A stretch of 64,000 nucleotides of DNA from CAKXIK01 sp050947015 (GTDB lineage Bacteria > Bacillota > Clostridia > Oscillospirales > Acutalibacteraceae): contig JBMNVT010000005.1 in assembly GCA_050947015.1 (NCBI GenBank), positions 60,463 to 124,462 on the forward strand, given 5' to 3'. The notes beneath the pieces were generated by a model that saw only the letters and a list, made by a program, of their open reading frames with translations, did not search any database and was not told where the DNA came from. Of the stretch, positions 7,711 to 16,310 are shown in pieces; positions within the stretch are counted from its first letter, which is position 1; each line of letters begins with the position of its first letter. Position numbers and translations under genes: made by a program.

Positions 7711-8322
7711 ATGAAAAAAAAGCAGATCGTTTACCTGACGCAGCTTGCGCTGCTTTCCGCCATTGTGTGGCTGATGGCATTCACGCCCATCGGCTACCTG
7801 CGCACGGCCGGACTTGAGATTACGTTTATCCTGATTCCGGTTATTGTGGGTGGAATCGTTCTTGGGCCGGCAGCCGGAACCATTCTTGGCTTGCAGTTCG
7901 GCATTACCAGTTTTATTCAGTGCTTCGGCATCAGCTTTTTCGGTTCCACTTTGCTTTCCATCAACCCATTTCTAACGTTTTTGGTCTGCATTGTGCCGCG
8001 CACTCTGATGGGCTTTCTGGTCGGCGTTATTTTCCGTGCGCTGCAGCGGGCAGACAAATCTCCAGCAGACATCCTTTCTTTTTCTGTCTCTTCGTTGAGC
8101 GGAGCGCTGCTGAATACCATTTTCTTCATGAGCTTGCTGGTCGTTTTTTTCTGGAACACGGAATACATTCAGTCCATCTGCAGCACCTTAAACGCCACCA
8201 ACATTCTGCTATTCGTGATTTTGTTCGTTGGCGTCAACGGCGCGGTCGAAGCTGCAGTCTGCTTTGTTCTTGGCACAGCGATCTCTAAAGCGCTCGTTGC
8301 TGCAAACCGCCGTCTGCAATAA
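7711..8322 (+). CDS. ECF transporter S component, possibly for pantothenate
   Basis: A 203-residue integral membrane protein with about six hydrophobic segments. ATG 7711 has a perfect AGGAGG (7697-7702) at 8 nt. A TTG at 7705 is too close. The sequence resembles ECF-transporter substrate-specific components (LGPAAGTILGLQFGITSF near residues 48-65, QLALLSAIVWLMAF near the N-terminus). These capture vitamins and dock on a shared EcfA/A'/T module, none of which lies in this window. Placement after coaX makes pantothenate (PanT) the best guess, but riboflavin or another vitamin cannot be excluded. A 153-nt GC-rich gap separates it from coaX, with no recognisable riboswitch. Confidence 0.78.
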   Translation: MKKKQIVYLTQLALLSAIVWLMAFTPIGYLRTAGLEITFILIPVIVGGIVLGPAAGTILGLQFGITSFIQCFGISFFGSTLLSINPFLTFLVCIVPRTLMGFLVGVIFRALQRADKSPADILSFSVSSLSGALLNTIFFMSLLVVFFWNTEYIQSICSTLNATNILLFVILFVGVNGAVEAAVCFVLGTAISKALVAANRRLQ

Positions 8323-8360
8323 TATTGCTGCGAGATATGCAACCACAATGTTATAATTGA

Positions 8361-8405
8361 AAGAGGGTTCCAAGCCGACGACAAACCGGCCTGGAACCCT
8401 CTTTT
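8361..8405. terminator. Bidirectional intrinsic terminator
   Basis: A 12-bp stem (AAGAGGGTTCCA, 8361-8372, with 8392-8403) encloses a smaller CCG/CGG pairing. It is followed by T5 on the plus strand and preceded by A-rich sequence. It separates the ECF transporter gene from the convergent small membrane protein. Confidence 0.85.
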
Positions 8406-8437
8406 TGAACAGCCGAATTCCGCGCACATACGCAGAA

Positions 8438-8644
8438 TTATTGGTTTTCACCGCTGTCATCCGTTTCAGAGGAAGTGCTCTGATCCTTTTTACGGTTGTT
8501 GAGCGCCACAACAATTGCAATGGCAACCACGACAGCCACCGCGACACCGAGTATCACAAGCCAGATCCAGGTATGATTGTTTCCTCCCGTTTCGGGAGTC
8601 ACAGCGCCAGCAAACGCTGCGCTTTGCAGAAATAGTTTTCTCAT
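8438..8644 (-). CDS. Small membrane protein with PETG-like motif
   Basis: A 68-residue protein. ATG 8644 follows AAAGGAGCG by 7 nt. Residues 1-15 (MRKLFLQSAAFAGAV) look like a short signal or tail. Then TPETGG at about 16-21 precedes a strong membrane helix (WIWLVILGVAVAVVVAIAIVVAL), a basic stretch (NNRKK) and a hydrophilic Ser/Asp tail. The order motif-helix-basic resembles a sortase sorting signal (xPxTG), but the motif lies far too close to the N-terminus for a normal anchored protein. Family unknown. It lies downstream of prfC on the same strand. Confidence 0.65.
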   Translation of the reverse strand: MRKLFLQSAAFAGAVTPETGGNNHTWIWLVILGVAVAVVVAIAIVVALNNRKKDQSTSSETDDSGENQ

Positions 8645-8714
8645 AAAAATCGCTCCTTTCCGTTCTCCGCTTATCTCTCCGGCACCAAACCGCGAGACGG
8701 ACACCGGCTGCGTG

Positions 8715-10304
8715 TTAATTTCTGCTGAATTCCGTCAGTTTCAGCCCTTCGTTGTGATCGAGTGCCCAACCAATATTCCATGGGCTGGTAAACAGCAGCA
8801 AATTGTTCCCCTTGAGATCCTGCACACGCTTGGTATCCGAACTCAAATGCAATTTTTTGGGATCTATCTCCGGATTTGCGATCCAGCGAATTTCTGAATA
8901 CGGCAATCCGCTCATAATAATTTCGACGTTATATTCGTTCTGCAGCCGATACTGCAGAACCTCGAACTGCAGCGTACCGACAACGCCGACGATAACCTCT
9001 TCAAGGCCGCCGCCAAGTTCCTTGAAGATCTGAATCGCACCTTCCTGCGCGATCTGTTCCATTCCCTTAACAAACTGTTTGCGCTTCATAGTGTCTTTTT
9101 GGCGCACCAGCATAAAGTGTTCCGGTGCAAAGGTGGGGATCCCTTCAAATTTAACTTTGAAATCCGGAGAGGCAACCGTATCACCGATAGAAAAAATACC
9201 CGGGTCAAATACGCCGATGATATCGCCCGCATATGCTTCCTCAATAATTTCCCGGTCCTGCGCCATCAGTTGCTGCGGCTGCGAAAGCTTGATCTTGCGG
9301 CCGCCCTGCACATGCTGCACCTCCATTCCCTTTTCGAACCTTCCGGAGCAGATGCGCATAAAGGCGATCCGGTCGCGGTGCGCCTTGTTCATATTTGCCT
9401 GAATCTTAAACACAAAGGCAGAAAACCGTTCGTCAAACGGATCCACAATACCGTCAGCTGTACTGCGCGGTAGCGGCGAAGTTGTCATTTTCAAAAAATC
9501 TTCCAAAAACGGTTCCACACCGAAATTGGTCAACGCTGACCCGAAAAACACAGGAGAAAGCTTGCCGTGGCGCACTGCGTCCAAATCAAACGCGTCTCCG
9601 GCGCCGTCGAGCAGTTCAACGTCGTCCACCAGCCGGCTGTGCAGCTCATGCCCCAGCAGCTGCTCCAGCGTATCGCTTTCATCAAGCCCGGCTTCCACCG
9701 TTGACGCTTCTTTGGCAACGCCGTTTGACGTGAATTCGATCACCTTGCGGTTATCGCGCTGAAAAACGCCCTTAAAGTCGCGGCCCGAACCAATCGGCCA
9801 GTTGATTGGACAGGTTTTGATGCCAAGGACATTTTCGATCTCTTCCAACAACTCAAACGGATCGCGCGAATCACGATCCATCTTATTAATGAACGTGAAA
9901 ATAGGAATATCCCGCAGAACACAAACTTTAAACAGCTTGATCGTCTGCCGCTCCACGCCCTTGGATGCATCAATTACCATGACCGCCGAATCCGCCGCCA
10001 TCAGCGTGCGGTAGGTATCCTCGGAAAAATCCTGATGACCGGGGGTATCCAGAATATTAATGCAATAGCCTTCGTAATTAAACTGCATTGCTGAAGAAGT
10101 GACGGAAATTCCACGCTGCTTTTCGATCTCCATCCAGTCCGAAACTGCGTGCTTCATCGATTTTTTGCCCTTGACCATACCGGCTGAAGCGATTGCACCG
10201 CCGTAAAGCAGAAATTTTTCGGTCAATGTTGTTTTACCGGCGTCCGGGTGTGAAATAATTGCAAAGGTTCTGCGCTTTTGAATTTCTTGACTCGTATTTG
10301 ACAA
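8715..10304 (-). CDS. prfC: Peptide chain release factor 3
   Basis: A translational GTPase of 529 residues that recycles RF1/RF2 from terminating ribosomes. G1 is SHPDAGKTT, G3 is DTPGHQDF and G4 is NKMD, followed by EF-Tu-like domain II and the RF3 C-terminal domain. TTG at 10304 is chosen because GGAGGAG lies 6 nt upstream and the resulting start, (M)SNTSQEIQKRRTFAIISH, matches RF3 proteins. An in-frame ATG at 10319 has no site and would place the GGAGGAG inside the gene. The gene stands alone on the minus strand with a small membrane protein downstream. Confidence 0.95.
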   Translation of the reverse strand: MSNTSQEIQKRRTFAIISHPDAGKTTLTEKFLLYGGAIASAGMVKGKKSMKHAVSDWMEIEKQRGISVTSSAMQFNYEGYCINILDTPGHQDFSEDTYRTLMAADSAVMVIDASKGVERQTIKLFKVCVLRDIPIFTFINKMDRDSRDPFELLEEIENVLGIKTCPINWPIGSGRDFKGVFQRDNRKVIEFTSNGVAKEASTVEAGLDESDTLEQLLGHELHSRLVDDVELLDGAGDAFDLDAVRHGKLSPVFFGSALTNFGVEPFLEDFLKMTTSPLPRSTADGIVDPFDERFSAFVFKIQANMNKAHRDRIAFMRICSGRFEKGMEVQHVQGGRKIKLSQPQQLMAQDREIIEEAYAGDIIGVFDPGIFSIGDTVASPDFKVKFEGIPTFAPEHFMLVRQKDTMKRKQFVKGMEQIAQEGAIQIFKELGGGLEEVIVGVVGTLQFEVLQYRLQNEYNVEIIMSGLPYSEIRWIANPEIDPKKLHLSSDTKRVQDLKGNNLLLFTSPWNIGWALDHNEGLKLTEFSRN

Positions 10305-10319
10305 GGACCGCTCCTCCAT

Positions 10320-10645
10320 TTTTACAGAAGCACCGAATCGGCGCTCTTCCTGAATTCTGTCTGTCGTTTATATTAATAATTCATTTTATTTTAACGCTTA
10401 TTCCGAAAAAAATCAATCCCCTACGGGAAATGGTCGAGATCCGTTTGTACGGGAAATGGTCGAGATCCGTTTTCCGACAGATGAGGAACACTCTGCAAAA
10501 AATAATTGCTGTAAGACGTTTTTTGCCTTTTGTTTTGCAAATATGAGCAAACTATGGTAGAATAAAAAAAGATATTCTACAAGAGAACCGATAGAATTTT
10601 CGGTTGAAAGAGTGTCGTGAATTTATTTTGAAAAGGGGAGTTTTC
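10320..10645. other. Intergenic region with repeats and a promoter
   Basis: This divergent intergenic region between prfC and the dipeptidase gene contains no gene. It holds two tandem 26-bp repeats (10422-10447 and 10448-10473), a 25-bp block shared in inverted orientation with 6.6 kb (10491-10515), and a promoter for the dipeptidase (TTGCAA 10535-10540, 17 nt, TAGAAT 10558-10563). Confidence 0.75.
10422..10515. repeat. 26-bp tandem repeat plus 25-bp block shared with 6.6 kb
   Basis: Two tandem copies begin TACGGGAAATGGTCGAG and differ only in the last base. Their core occurs once more, inverted, at 6591-6610. The block at 10491-10515 (CTCTGCAAAAAATAATTGC...) is a perfect inverted copy of 6616-6640. 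The order of the two blocks differs between the loci. Confidence 0.85.
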
Positions 10646-12013
10646 ATGTTTGGAGAACGCATCCTAAAGGATTGGAATCAGATAGAACAGGATCTGGCGG
10701 CGCTGGTCGCGATTCCCTCTGTTAAGGGAGATGAGCAGCCGGGCAAACCGTTCGGCGAAGAAAGCGCGCGGGCTCTTGAATTTATCCTGCACCGTGCCGA
10801 AGAGATGGGCCTGAAAACCGAGAACACGGGGAATTACGCCGGTCATGCCTCCTGGGGCAACAGCGAGGAATACGACGCCGTTTTGGCACATGTGGATGTT
10901 GTGCCGGCCGGAACCGGTTGGAAAACCGATCCCTTTACGCTGACAAAGCAGGACGGTCTGTGGTTTGGGCGCGGCGTTGCCGACGACAAAGGCCCGGCTG
11001 TTGTGGCGCTGTATTGCCTCAAAGCGCTGAAGGACGCCGGAGTGACCGGAAAACGCGAAATGCGTGTTATTTTCGGAGCGGGCGAGGAGCACGGGATGGA
11101 AGACCTTGAGCAGTACTTTTCCGCGCATTCGCTGCCGCGCGCGGCCTTTACTCCGGATTCGGAATATACCGTCTGCAACCGAGAAAAAGGAATTCTGCAG
11201 TTTGAATTTTCTTCTCCGAAGATTGCCCGTTTTGCGGTCAGCGGCGGAGAAGCGGTCAATGCAGTTGTCGGCAAGGCTTCGGCTTCTCTGCCGAATGACT
11301 ATGAACTGGCGGCGTGCCTGCGCAAGCTGGCGCCAACCTCACCGTGCGGCGTTTCTGTGATGGAAACGTGCGGTGAAATTAATTTGATCGTTTCCGGCAC
11401 TGCGGCGCACGCCATGGAACCGCATAAGGGCAACAACGCGGCAACCGCGCTTCTGCAGCTTTTAAAGAATGCCATGGGATCCACGGGGAGCGCTGTGTGT
11501 GATTTTGTCGCCGAAAAAATCGGCCGTGAGCTGGACGGCGCTTCCCTCGGTGTCAAATGTGAGGATGAGCCGTCCGGGGGTCTGACGTTGAACGTCGGTT
11601 ATCTGAAAACTGAACGCGATGCCATCCGAATCGGCTGTGACATCCGTTATCCGGTTACAAAAAATGGTGAAGAGCTGATTGCCGCTCTGCGCGCGGCGGC
11701 AGAACAGGCCGGGGTTTCATGCCAGATTCTGCATCACGCAAAACCGCTTTATCTTCCCCCGGAAAGCAGCCTTGTGCAGCTTTTATGCGGCGCATACGAG
11801 GATGTAACAGGTGAAAAGGCGCTGGTGTATGCTACCGGTGGCGGAACCTATGCGCGTGCGCTGCAGGGCCGCGGCGTTGCTTTCGGTGCAGAATTTTCCG
11901 GCGGCAAAAGCGGAGGAATGCATACGGCGGGTGAGCATTGCGATCCGGAGGAGCTCCGGCGTCATGCGGTTATCTGCTTGGAAGCCATGTACCGCATGAT
12001 GACGCAGGAATAA
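10646..12013 (+). CDS. pepV: Dipeptidase, Sapep/PepV type (M20)
   Basis: A 455-residue zinc-dependent peptidase that hydrolyses dipeptides. Metal-site motifs are visible: AHVDVVPAG (about residue 83), GRGVADDKGP, GAGEEHGMED, TPDSEY and a late His region (MHTAGEHCDPEEL). A lid domain interrupts the catalytic domain, as in PepV. ATG 10646 is preceded by AAAAGGGGAG at 5 nt. It is the first of a run of co-directional genes with short gaps extending to about 16.9 kb. Sequence type suggests the Sapep family (beta-alanyl and other L-dipeptides). Confidence 0.9.
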   Translation: MFGERILKDWNQIEQDLAALVAIPSVKGDEQPGKPFGEESARALEFILHRAEEMGLKTENTGNYAGHASWGNSEEYDAVLAHVDVVPAGTGWKTDPFTLTKQDGLWFGRGVADDKGPAVVALYCLKALKDAGVTGKREMRVIFGAGEEHGMEDLEQYFSAHSLPRAAFTPDSEYTVCNREKGILQFEFSSPKIARFAVSGGEAVNAVVGKASASLPNDYELAACLRKLAPTSPCGVSVMETCGEINLIVSGTAAHAMEPHKGNNAATALLQLLKNAMGSTGSAVCDFVAEKIGRELDGASLGVKCEDEPSGGLTLNVGYLKTERDAIRIGCDIRYPVTKNGEELIAALRAAAEQAGVSCQILHHAKPLYLPPESSLVQLLCGAYEDVTGEKALVYATGGGTYARALQGRGVAFGAEFSGGKSGGMHTAGEHCDPEELRRHAVICLEAMYRMMTQE

Positions 12014-12038
12014 TCCGCACAGAAGGGAGAACTGACTG

Positions 12039-12830
12039 ATGAAGGAATGCACAAGATTGCGCTGGAAAAAAGGAATTTTCTGGTTTGTGTTTGTGTCACT
12101 GGCACTCTCCATTATCTATGCCGCTGTGATGCTTGTGGTTGCGCCGGACGATGCCGCCAACACGGAATACCGTCAGAAAAGCGACTATGTTCTTATGCTG
12201 CTGCAGTGTGCGGCAGGCGGCGTCATTATGTTCCTGCCAATGATGCTGGAGCGGAAGCTGAAATTTGAAATTCCGGATTCCATGGAGATTCTGTTTTTTG
12301 TTTTTTTGTACGGCGCAATTTATCTGGGAGAAGTGCGAAGCTTTTATTACCGCTTTGCAAACTGGGATACCATTCTGCATACCTTCAGCGGCGGGATGCT
12401 CGGTACGCTTGGTTTTTCAGTTGTCAATCTGCTCAACCGCAGCAAAAAAGTCAAGATCGACCTGTCGCCGCTCTTCGTTTCACTGTTTGCCTTTTGTTTT
12501 GCGGTGATGGTTGGCGTATTGTGGGAAATTTACGAATTTACCTTTGACGGAATTCTCGGGCTGAACATGCAGAAATTCCGTCTGGAAAGCGGAGAAATGC
12601 TGGTGGGCCGGGAAGCGCTCGCCGACACGATGGAGGATCTGATCGTGGATGCGCTTGGTGCGCTGATGATAGCTGTGATTGGTTTTTTTGCCATCAAACG
12701 GAACCACTGCAAAGCCGAGGAGGAGTTACCCGTTTGGCAGGACGAACCGGCGGATAAAGCAAAAACGAAACTGGAAGGAATAAAGGAGCCGGCTCAAGCA
12801 AGCGGTGTTATGCCGGAGCAAAACAAATAA
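12039..12830 (+). CDS. YjdF/DUF2238-like membrane protein
   Basis: A 263-residue protein with about six membrane helices. The conserved WDTILHTFSGGMLGTLGFS motif (about residues 109-127) and the segment MVGVLWEIYEF identify the YjdF/DUF2238 family, whose function is unknown. The last 45 residues are a charged cytoplasmic tail rich in Glu, Lys and Pro. The start is supported by AGAAGGGAGAACT. It follows the dipeptidase by 25 nt and precedes degV by 19 nt, so the genes are probably cotranscribed. Confidence 0.78.
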   Translation: MKECTRLRWKKGIFWFVFVSLALSIIYAAVMLVVAPDDAANTEYRQKSDYVLMLLQCAAGGVIMFLPMMLERKLKFEIPDSMEILFFVFLYGAIYLGEVRSFYYRFANWDTILHTFSGGMLGTLGFSVVNLLNRSKKVKIDLSPLFVSLFAFCFAVMVGVLWEIYEFTFDGILGLNMQKFRLESGEMLVGREALADTMEDLIVDALGALMIAVIGFFAIKRNHCKAEEELPVWQDEPADKAKTKLEGIKEPAQASGVMPEQNK

Positions 12831-12849
12831 TGGAAGGGAGTTGAATCGC

Positions 12850-13719
12850 ATGAGTTTTGCCCTGATAACCGATTCCTGCTGCAATTTAACAGACGAATTA
12901 ATTGATGAACTGGATATTACCGTGCTTTCTATGACCGTGCGCAACGGGATGAAGGAATACACCAGTTATGTGAAAGGTGAAAAGACCGACAACAAAAAGT
13001 TTTATACCATGCTTCGCAGCGGGGATGTGCTGGTAACGGCCGCGCTGAATGCGGAGACCTGTCGGGACGCCTTTGAAAAGGTGCTCTCTGCCGGAGAGGA
13101 CTTGCTATATGTGGCTTTTTCCTCTGCGCTGAGCGGCACCTGCAATGTCGCCCAGATGATGGCGGAAGAGCTGAAAGCAAAGTATCCGGAGCGCCGTGTC
13201 GTCGTGCTGGACTCCCGGTGCGCCTCCATGGGCGAGGGATTGTTCGTTTATTATGCAGGTTTGCTGAGAAAACAAGGAAAATCTCTTAACGAGGTTGTTG
13301 CTTGGCTGTTGGAACATCGGGGAAACCTTTGTCACTGGTTTACGGTGGAAGATCTGCATTTTCTCAAACGGGGCGGTCGTGTTTCTGCTGCAACGGCAAT
13401 CGTCGGCACTGCGTTGGGCATTAAGCCGGTGCTACATGTGGATGACGAAGGACGTCTGATTAACATGGAAAAAGCGCGCGGCCGCAAAAAATCGCTGCTT
13501 GCTCTGGTGGACCACATGGAGCAAACGGTAACCGAGCCTGAAAAGCAGGTTGTTTTTATCGGGCACGGGGATTGTGAAGAGGACGCTGCATTTGTGGCGC
13601 AGGAGGTTCGGCACCGCATGAAAGTGAAGGATATTGTGATCAATTATATTGATCCTGTAATCGGAGCACATTCCGGGCCGGGTACGGTAGCGCTTTTCTT
13701 TCTGGGGACACACCGGTAA
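12850..13719 (+). CDS. DegV family fatty-acid-binding protein
   Basis: A 289-residue cytoplasmic protein. The N-terminal ITDSCCNLTDEL motif and the FSSALSGTCNVA and LKRGGRVSAATA segments are typical of DegV proteins. The family binds fatty acids and in some Firmicutes (FakB) presents them to a FakA kinase for phosphorylation. The signature TDS at the N-terminus and the GxS motif fit fatty-acid ligand contacts. ATG 12850 follows GGAAGGGAG. The first base lies 20 nt after the YjdF-like stop. No FakA is seen here, so whether it is a working FakB is uncertain. Confidence 0.9.
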   Translation: MSFALITDSCCNLTDELIDELDITVLSMTVRNGMKEYTSYVKGEKTDNKKFYTMLRSGDVLVTAALNAETCRDAFEKVLSAGEDLLYVAFSSALSGTCNVAQMMAEELKAKYPERRVVVLDSRCASMGEGLFVYYAGLLRKQGKSLNEVVAWLLEHRGNLCHWFTVEDLHFLKRGGRVSAATAIVGTALGIKPVLHVDDEGRLINMEKARGRKKSLLALVDHMEQTVTEPEKQVVFIGHGDCEEDAAFVAQEVRHRMKVKDIVINYIDPVIGAHSGPGTVALFFLGTHR

Positions 13720-13761
13720 AGGCTGCACATTCGGAGATCACGAAAGGCGTGACGCAGATAT

Positions 13762-14556
13762 ATGGCAAGATTTTTTCCGCTTTTCAGCGGAAGCAGCGGA
13801 AATTCAATGTATTTTGGCAACGGTGACGGCGGTATTCTGATCGATATCGGAATGAGCGCAAAAAAAACAACTGCCGCGCTGCAAAGTGTGGGGATTGCGC
13901 CGGAAAGCCTAGGCGGAATTTTTATTACACATGAGCACATCGATCATGTGCGCGGACTGCGGGTATTTTTAAAAAAATACAGGGTTCCCGTTTATGCATC
14001 TGAGGGAACCTGCAGCGCGATTCTGGAACAGGGGCTGATGCCGGAAGGCATCAAGCCGAAAGTGCTGGGAGCCGCCGGGGTGGAAGCCGCCGGCATCCAG
14101 GTCAGGCCGTTTCATACCTCGCACGATTGCCGTGAGGGGTATGGGTATGTTATGAGCTTGCCGGACGGAAGAACTGCGGCACTTTCCACCGATCTCGGGT
14201 ATTTAAGCGAAGAGGTGACAGATGCCATTTCCGGGTGTGACCTGGTGGTGATGGAATCCAATCATGATGTACGAATGCTGCAAAACGGCAGTTATCCGTA
14301 CCCGCTCAAACGGCGGATTCTTTCCGATATCGGCCATCTTTCCAACGAAAGCTGTGCGGAGATTTTGCCCCGGCTTATCCGAAAAGGTTCCACGCGCTTT
14401 GTTCTGGCGCATTTAAGCCGGGAGAATAATCTGCCGGAGCTTGCGCTGGAAACCTCCCGTGCGGAGCTGAAGCAAAATGGAATGCGGGAAAATCTTGATT
14501 ATGCGCTTACGGTGGCGCCGCGGGAAAACGGCGCAGGACATATTTCGATTTTTTAA
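13762..14556 (+). CDS. MBL-fold metallo-hydrolase, YycJ/WalJ-like
   Basis: A 264-residue metallo-beta-lactamase-fold protein. The metal motif THEHIDH (about residues 54-60), a later His in FHTSHD, and the acidic STDLGYL motif are all present. The opening FFPLFSGSSGNSMYFG is characteristic of the YycJ group, which lies beside the WalRK two-component system in many Firmicutes and is related to 5'-exonucleases. Here it instead lies next to rlmH, another gene often found in that neighbourhood. It ends 20 nt before rlmH. Confidence 0.9.
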   Translation: MARFFPLFSGSSGNSMYFGNGDGGILIDIGMSAKKTTAALQSVGIAPESLGGIFITHEHIDHVRGLRVFLKKYRVPVYASEGTCSAILEQGLMPEGIKPKVLGAAGVEAAGIQVRPFHTSHDCREGYGYVMSLPDGRTAALSTDLGYLSEEVTDAISGCDLVVMESNHDVRMLQNGSYPYPLKRRILSDIGHLSNESCAEILPRLIRKGSTRFVLAHLSRENNLPELALETSRAELKQNGMRENLDYALTVAPRENGAGHISIF

Positions 14557-14576
14557 GCAGAAGGAGGCGGCGAATC

Positions 14577-15059
14577 TTGCTTTCCGTTCGGATTCTTTGC
14601 GTTGGAAGGTTGAAAGAAAGCTATTGGCGGGAAGCATGTGCAGAATATTCCAAAAGGCTTTCCGCGTTTTGCCGTTTTGAAATTGATGAAGTAGAGGAAT
14701 CCCGTGTGCCGGAAAACGCTTCAAAGGCGCAGATTGATGCCGCGCTGCAGGCGGAAGGCCGGCGCTTGCTGGAACGTGTTCCGGCAGGATGTCGAACGAT
14801 TGCGCTGTGTATTGAAGGACGGGAGCTTTCCTCTGAGGCGCTTGCAGCCAGTATGGATTCCGCCATGGTGGGCGGTGTAAGCAGCATGGCTTTTCTTATA
14901 GGCGGTTCCTGGGGGCTTTCCAGAGACGTCAAGCAGCAGTGCAACAGGCGGATTTCTATGTCGCCGATGACGTTTCCGCACCAGTTGGCCCGTGTTATGA
15001 TCTGTGAGCAGATTTACCGTGCATTTCAAATCAGCAGCGGGGGAAAATATCACAAATAA
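14577..15059 (+). CDS. rlmH: 23S rRNA pseudouridine(1915)-N3-methyltransferase
   Basis: A 160-residue SPOUT-class methyltransferase that modifies pseudouridine 1915 in helix 69 of 23S rRNA. The C-terminal knot motifs are visible: FLIGGSWGLS (SAM binding), ISMSPMTFPHQLARVMICEQIYRA, and the final YHK. TTG at 14577 is the start, with AAGGAGG about 9 nt upstream. The length is usual for the family. It directly follows a YycJ-like hydrolase gene. Confidence 0.95.
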   Translation: MLSVRILCVGRLKESYWREACAEYSKRLSAFCRFEIDEVEESRVPENASKAQIDAALQAEGRRLLERVPAGCRTIALCIEGRELSSEALAASMDSAMVGGVSSMAFLIGGSWGLSRDVKQQCNRRISMSPMTFPHQLARVMICEQIYRAFQISSGGKYHK

Positions 15060-15077
15060 CAGGTTTTTGTCCCACAT

Positions 15078-15111
15078 GCCGCGCCGCTGCTGAATCAAGC
15101 AGCGGCACGGC
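15078..15111. other. Strong GC-rich hairpin without T tract
   Basis: A stem of 14 bases (15078-15091 with 15098-15111, GCCG-C-GCCGCTGCT and partner, one mismatch) with a 6-nt loop. It lies between rlmH and the glycosyltransferase gene. With no U-run it is not a standard terminator and might stabilise or process the transcript. Confidence 0.6.
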
Positions 15112-15150
15112 GGGAAGCTGTGTTCTGCAGACGAGAAAGGCGGGAGTCGT

Positions 15151-16269
15151 TTGAAAGTATTGATTTTGTCAAGCGCAACCGGCGGAGGTCACAATGCGGC
15201 TGCTGCCGCTGTTCGGGAGGAGCTGGAACGCCGTGGAATCGAATGCTCCATGGAGGAAGGCCTTCGCTTTGCAAGTGAAAAGATTTCCCGACGGGTGTGT
15301 GCGACCTACATGGGCGTCGCAACGCATGCGCCGCAGTTCTTTTATCGGCTTTATCGTGCAGGCGGTGCAATCAGCAATCCCCGGCTGAAATCTCCAGTTT
15401 ATTTTGCCAACCGGTTGTACCGTCAAAAGCTGTATGATTATATTACACAAAACGGTTTTAATGCAGTGGTGACAACGCACCTGTTTTCCGCAGAGGCATT
15501 GACAAGCCTTCGCCGGCACAAAAAGGCTCCGTTTTATTCCGTATTTGTTGCAACGGATTACACCTGCATTCCTTTTGTGGAGGAAACCGAGTGTGACGCG
15601 CTGGTGATTCCGCATGAGGACCTGCGCGGGGAATTTCTTCGCCGCGGAGTTCCCGAAGAAAAGATGTACAGCTTTGGTATTCCGGTCGGCGCGGCGTTTT
15701 TTGGCCATCATCAAACAAAAGAAGAAGCCCGCCGTGCATTGGGTTTGCCTGAAAAGCTGCCGATGTATCTGATTATGTCCGGCAGCATGGGATTTGGGCA
15801 TGCCGGCGATCTGACCGAACAAATACTGCGTCGCATTAAGGATCACGCGCAAATTGTTATCCTGTGCGGAAAAAACGAGTCGCTGCTGCATGAGCTGCAG
15901 CGGCGTTTCGTGCAAAAATCAAACGTTCTGCCGCTTCCATTTACTCAACAGGTTGCACTGTATATGGACGCTGCTGATGTTTTGTTTACCAAACCCGGTG
16001 GATTAACTACATCGGAAGCCGCTGCGAAAAACATTCCGTTGATTCATACCGCTCCAATCCCGGGCTGCGAAACCAAAAATGCGGAGTTTTTTTCTTCCAG
16101 AGGAATGTCTGTTGTCGGAACAAGCGTAGAACAAGAGGCCGAATTGGCCGTGGAATTGCTGCAGAATTCGGAAAAGCGCGAGGCCATGCTGCGCGCGCAG
16201 CGAGAGCATTTTCATGCCGATGCAGCGCAGCGCATCTGCGACCTGTTGGCAGAACATGTGAAATCGTAG
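15151..16269 (+). CDS. MGDG-synthase-family glycosyltransferase
   Basis: A 372-residue GT28-type glycosyltransferase. It starts with the family's N-terminal motif ILSSATGGGHNAAAAAV (acceptor binding). The C-terminal donor site carries FTKPGGLTTSEAAAKNIPLI. This family transfers glucose or galactose from UDP-sugar to diacylglycerol at the membrane face (UgtP/MGDG synthase). TTG at 15151 follows GGCGGGAG. The adjacent PlsY-like gene supports a membrane lipid role, but the sugar and acceptor cannot be read from sequence. Confidence 0.88.
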   Translation: MKVLILSSATGGGHNAAAAAVREELERRGIECSMEEGLRFASEKISRRVCATYMGVATHAPQFFYRLYRAGGAISNPRLKSPVYFANRLYRQKLYDYITQNGFNAVVTTHLFSAEALTSLRRHKKAPFYSVFVATDYTCIPFVEETECDALVIPHEDLRGEFLRRGVPEEKMYSFGIPVGAAFFGHHQTKEEARRALGLPEKLPMYLIMSGSMGFGHAGDLTEQILRRIKDHAQIVILCGKNESLLHELQRRFVQKSNVLPLPFTQQVALYMDAADVLFTKPGGLTTSEAAAKNIPLIHTAPIPGCETKNAEFFSSRGMSVVGTSVEQEAELAVELLQNSEKREAMLRAQREHFHADAAQRICDLLAEHVKS

Positions 16270-16310
16270 CATCATTGAGCAAAAGATCATGAGAAGGGTG
16301 GGAAGTAAAA

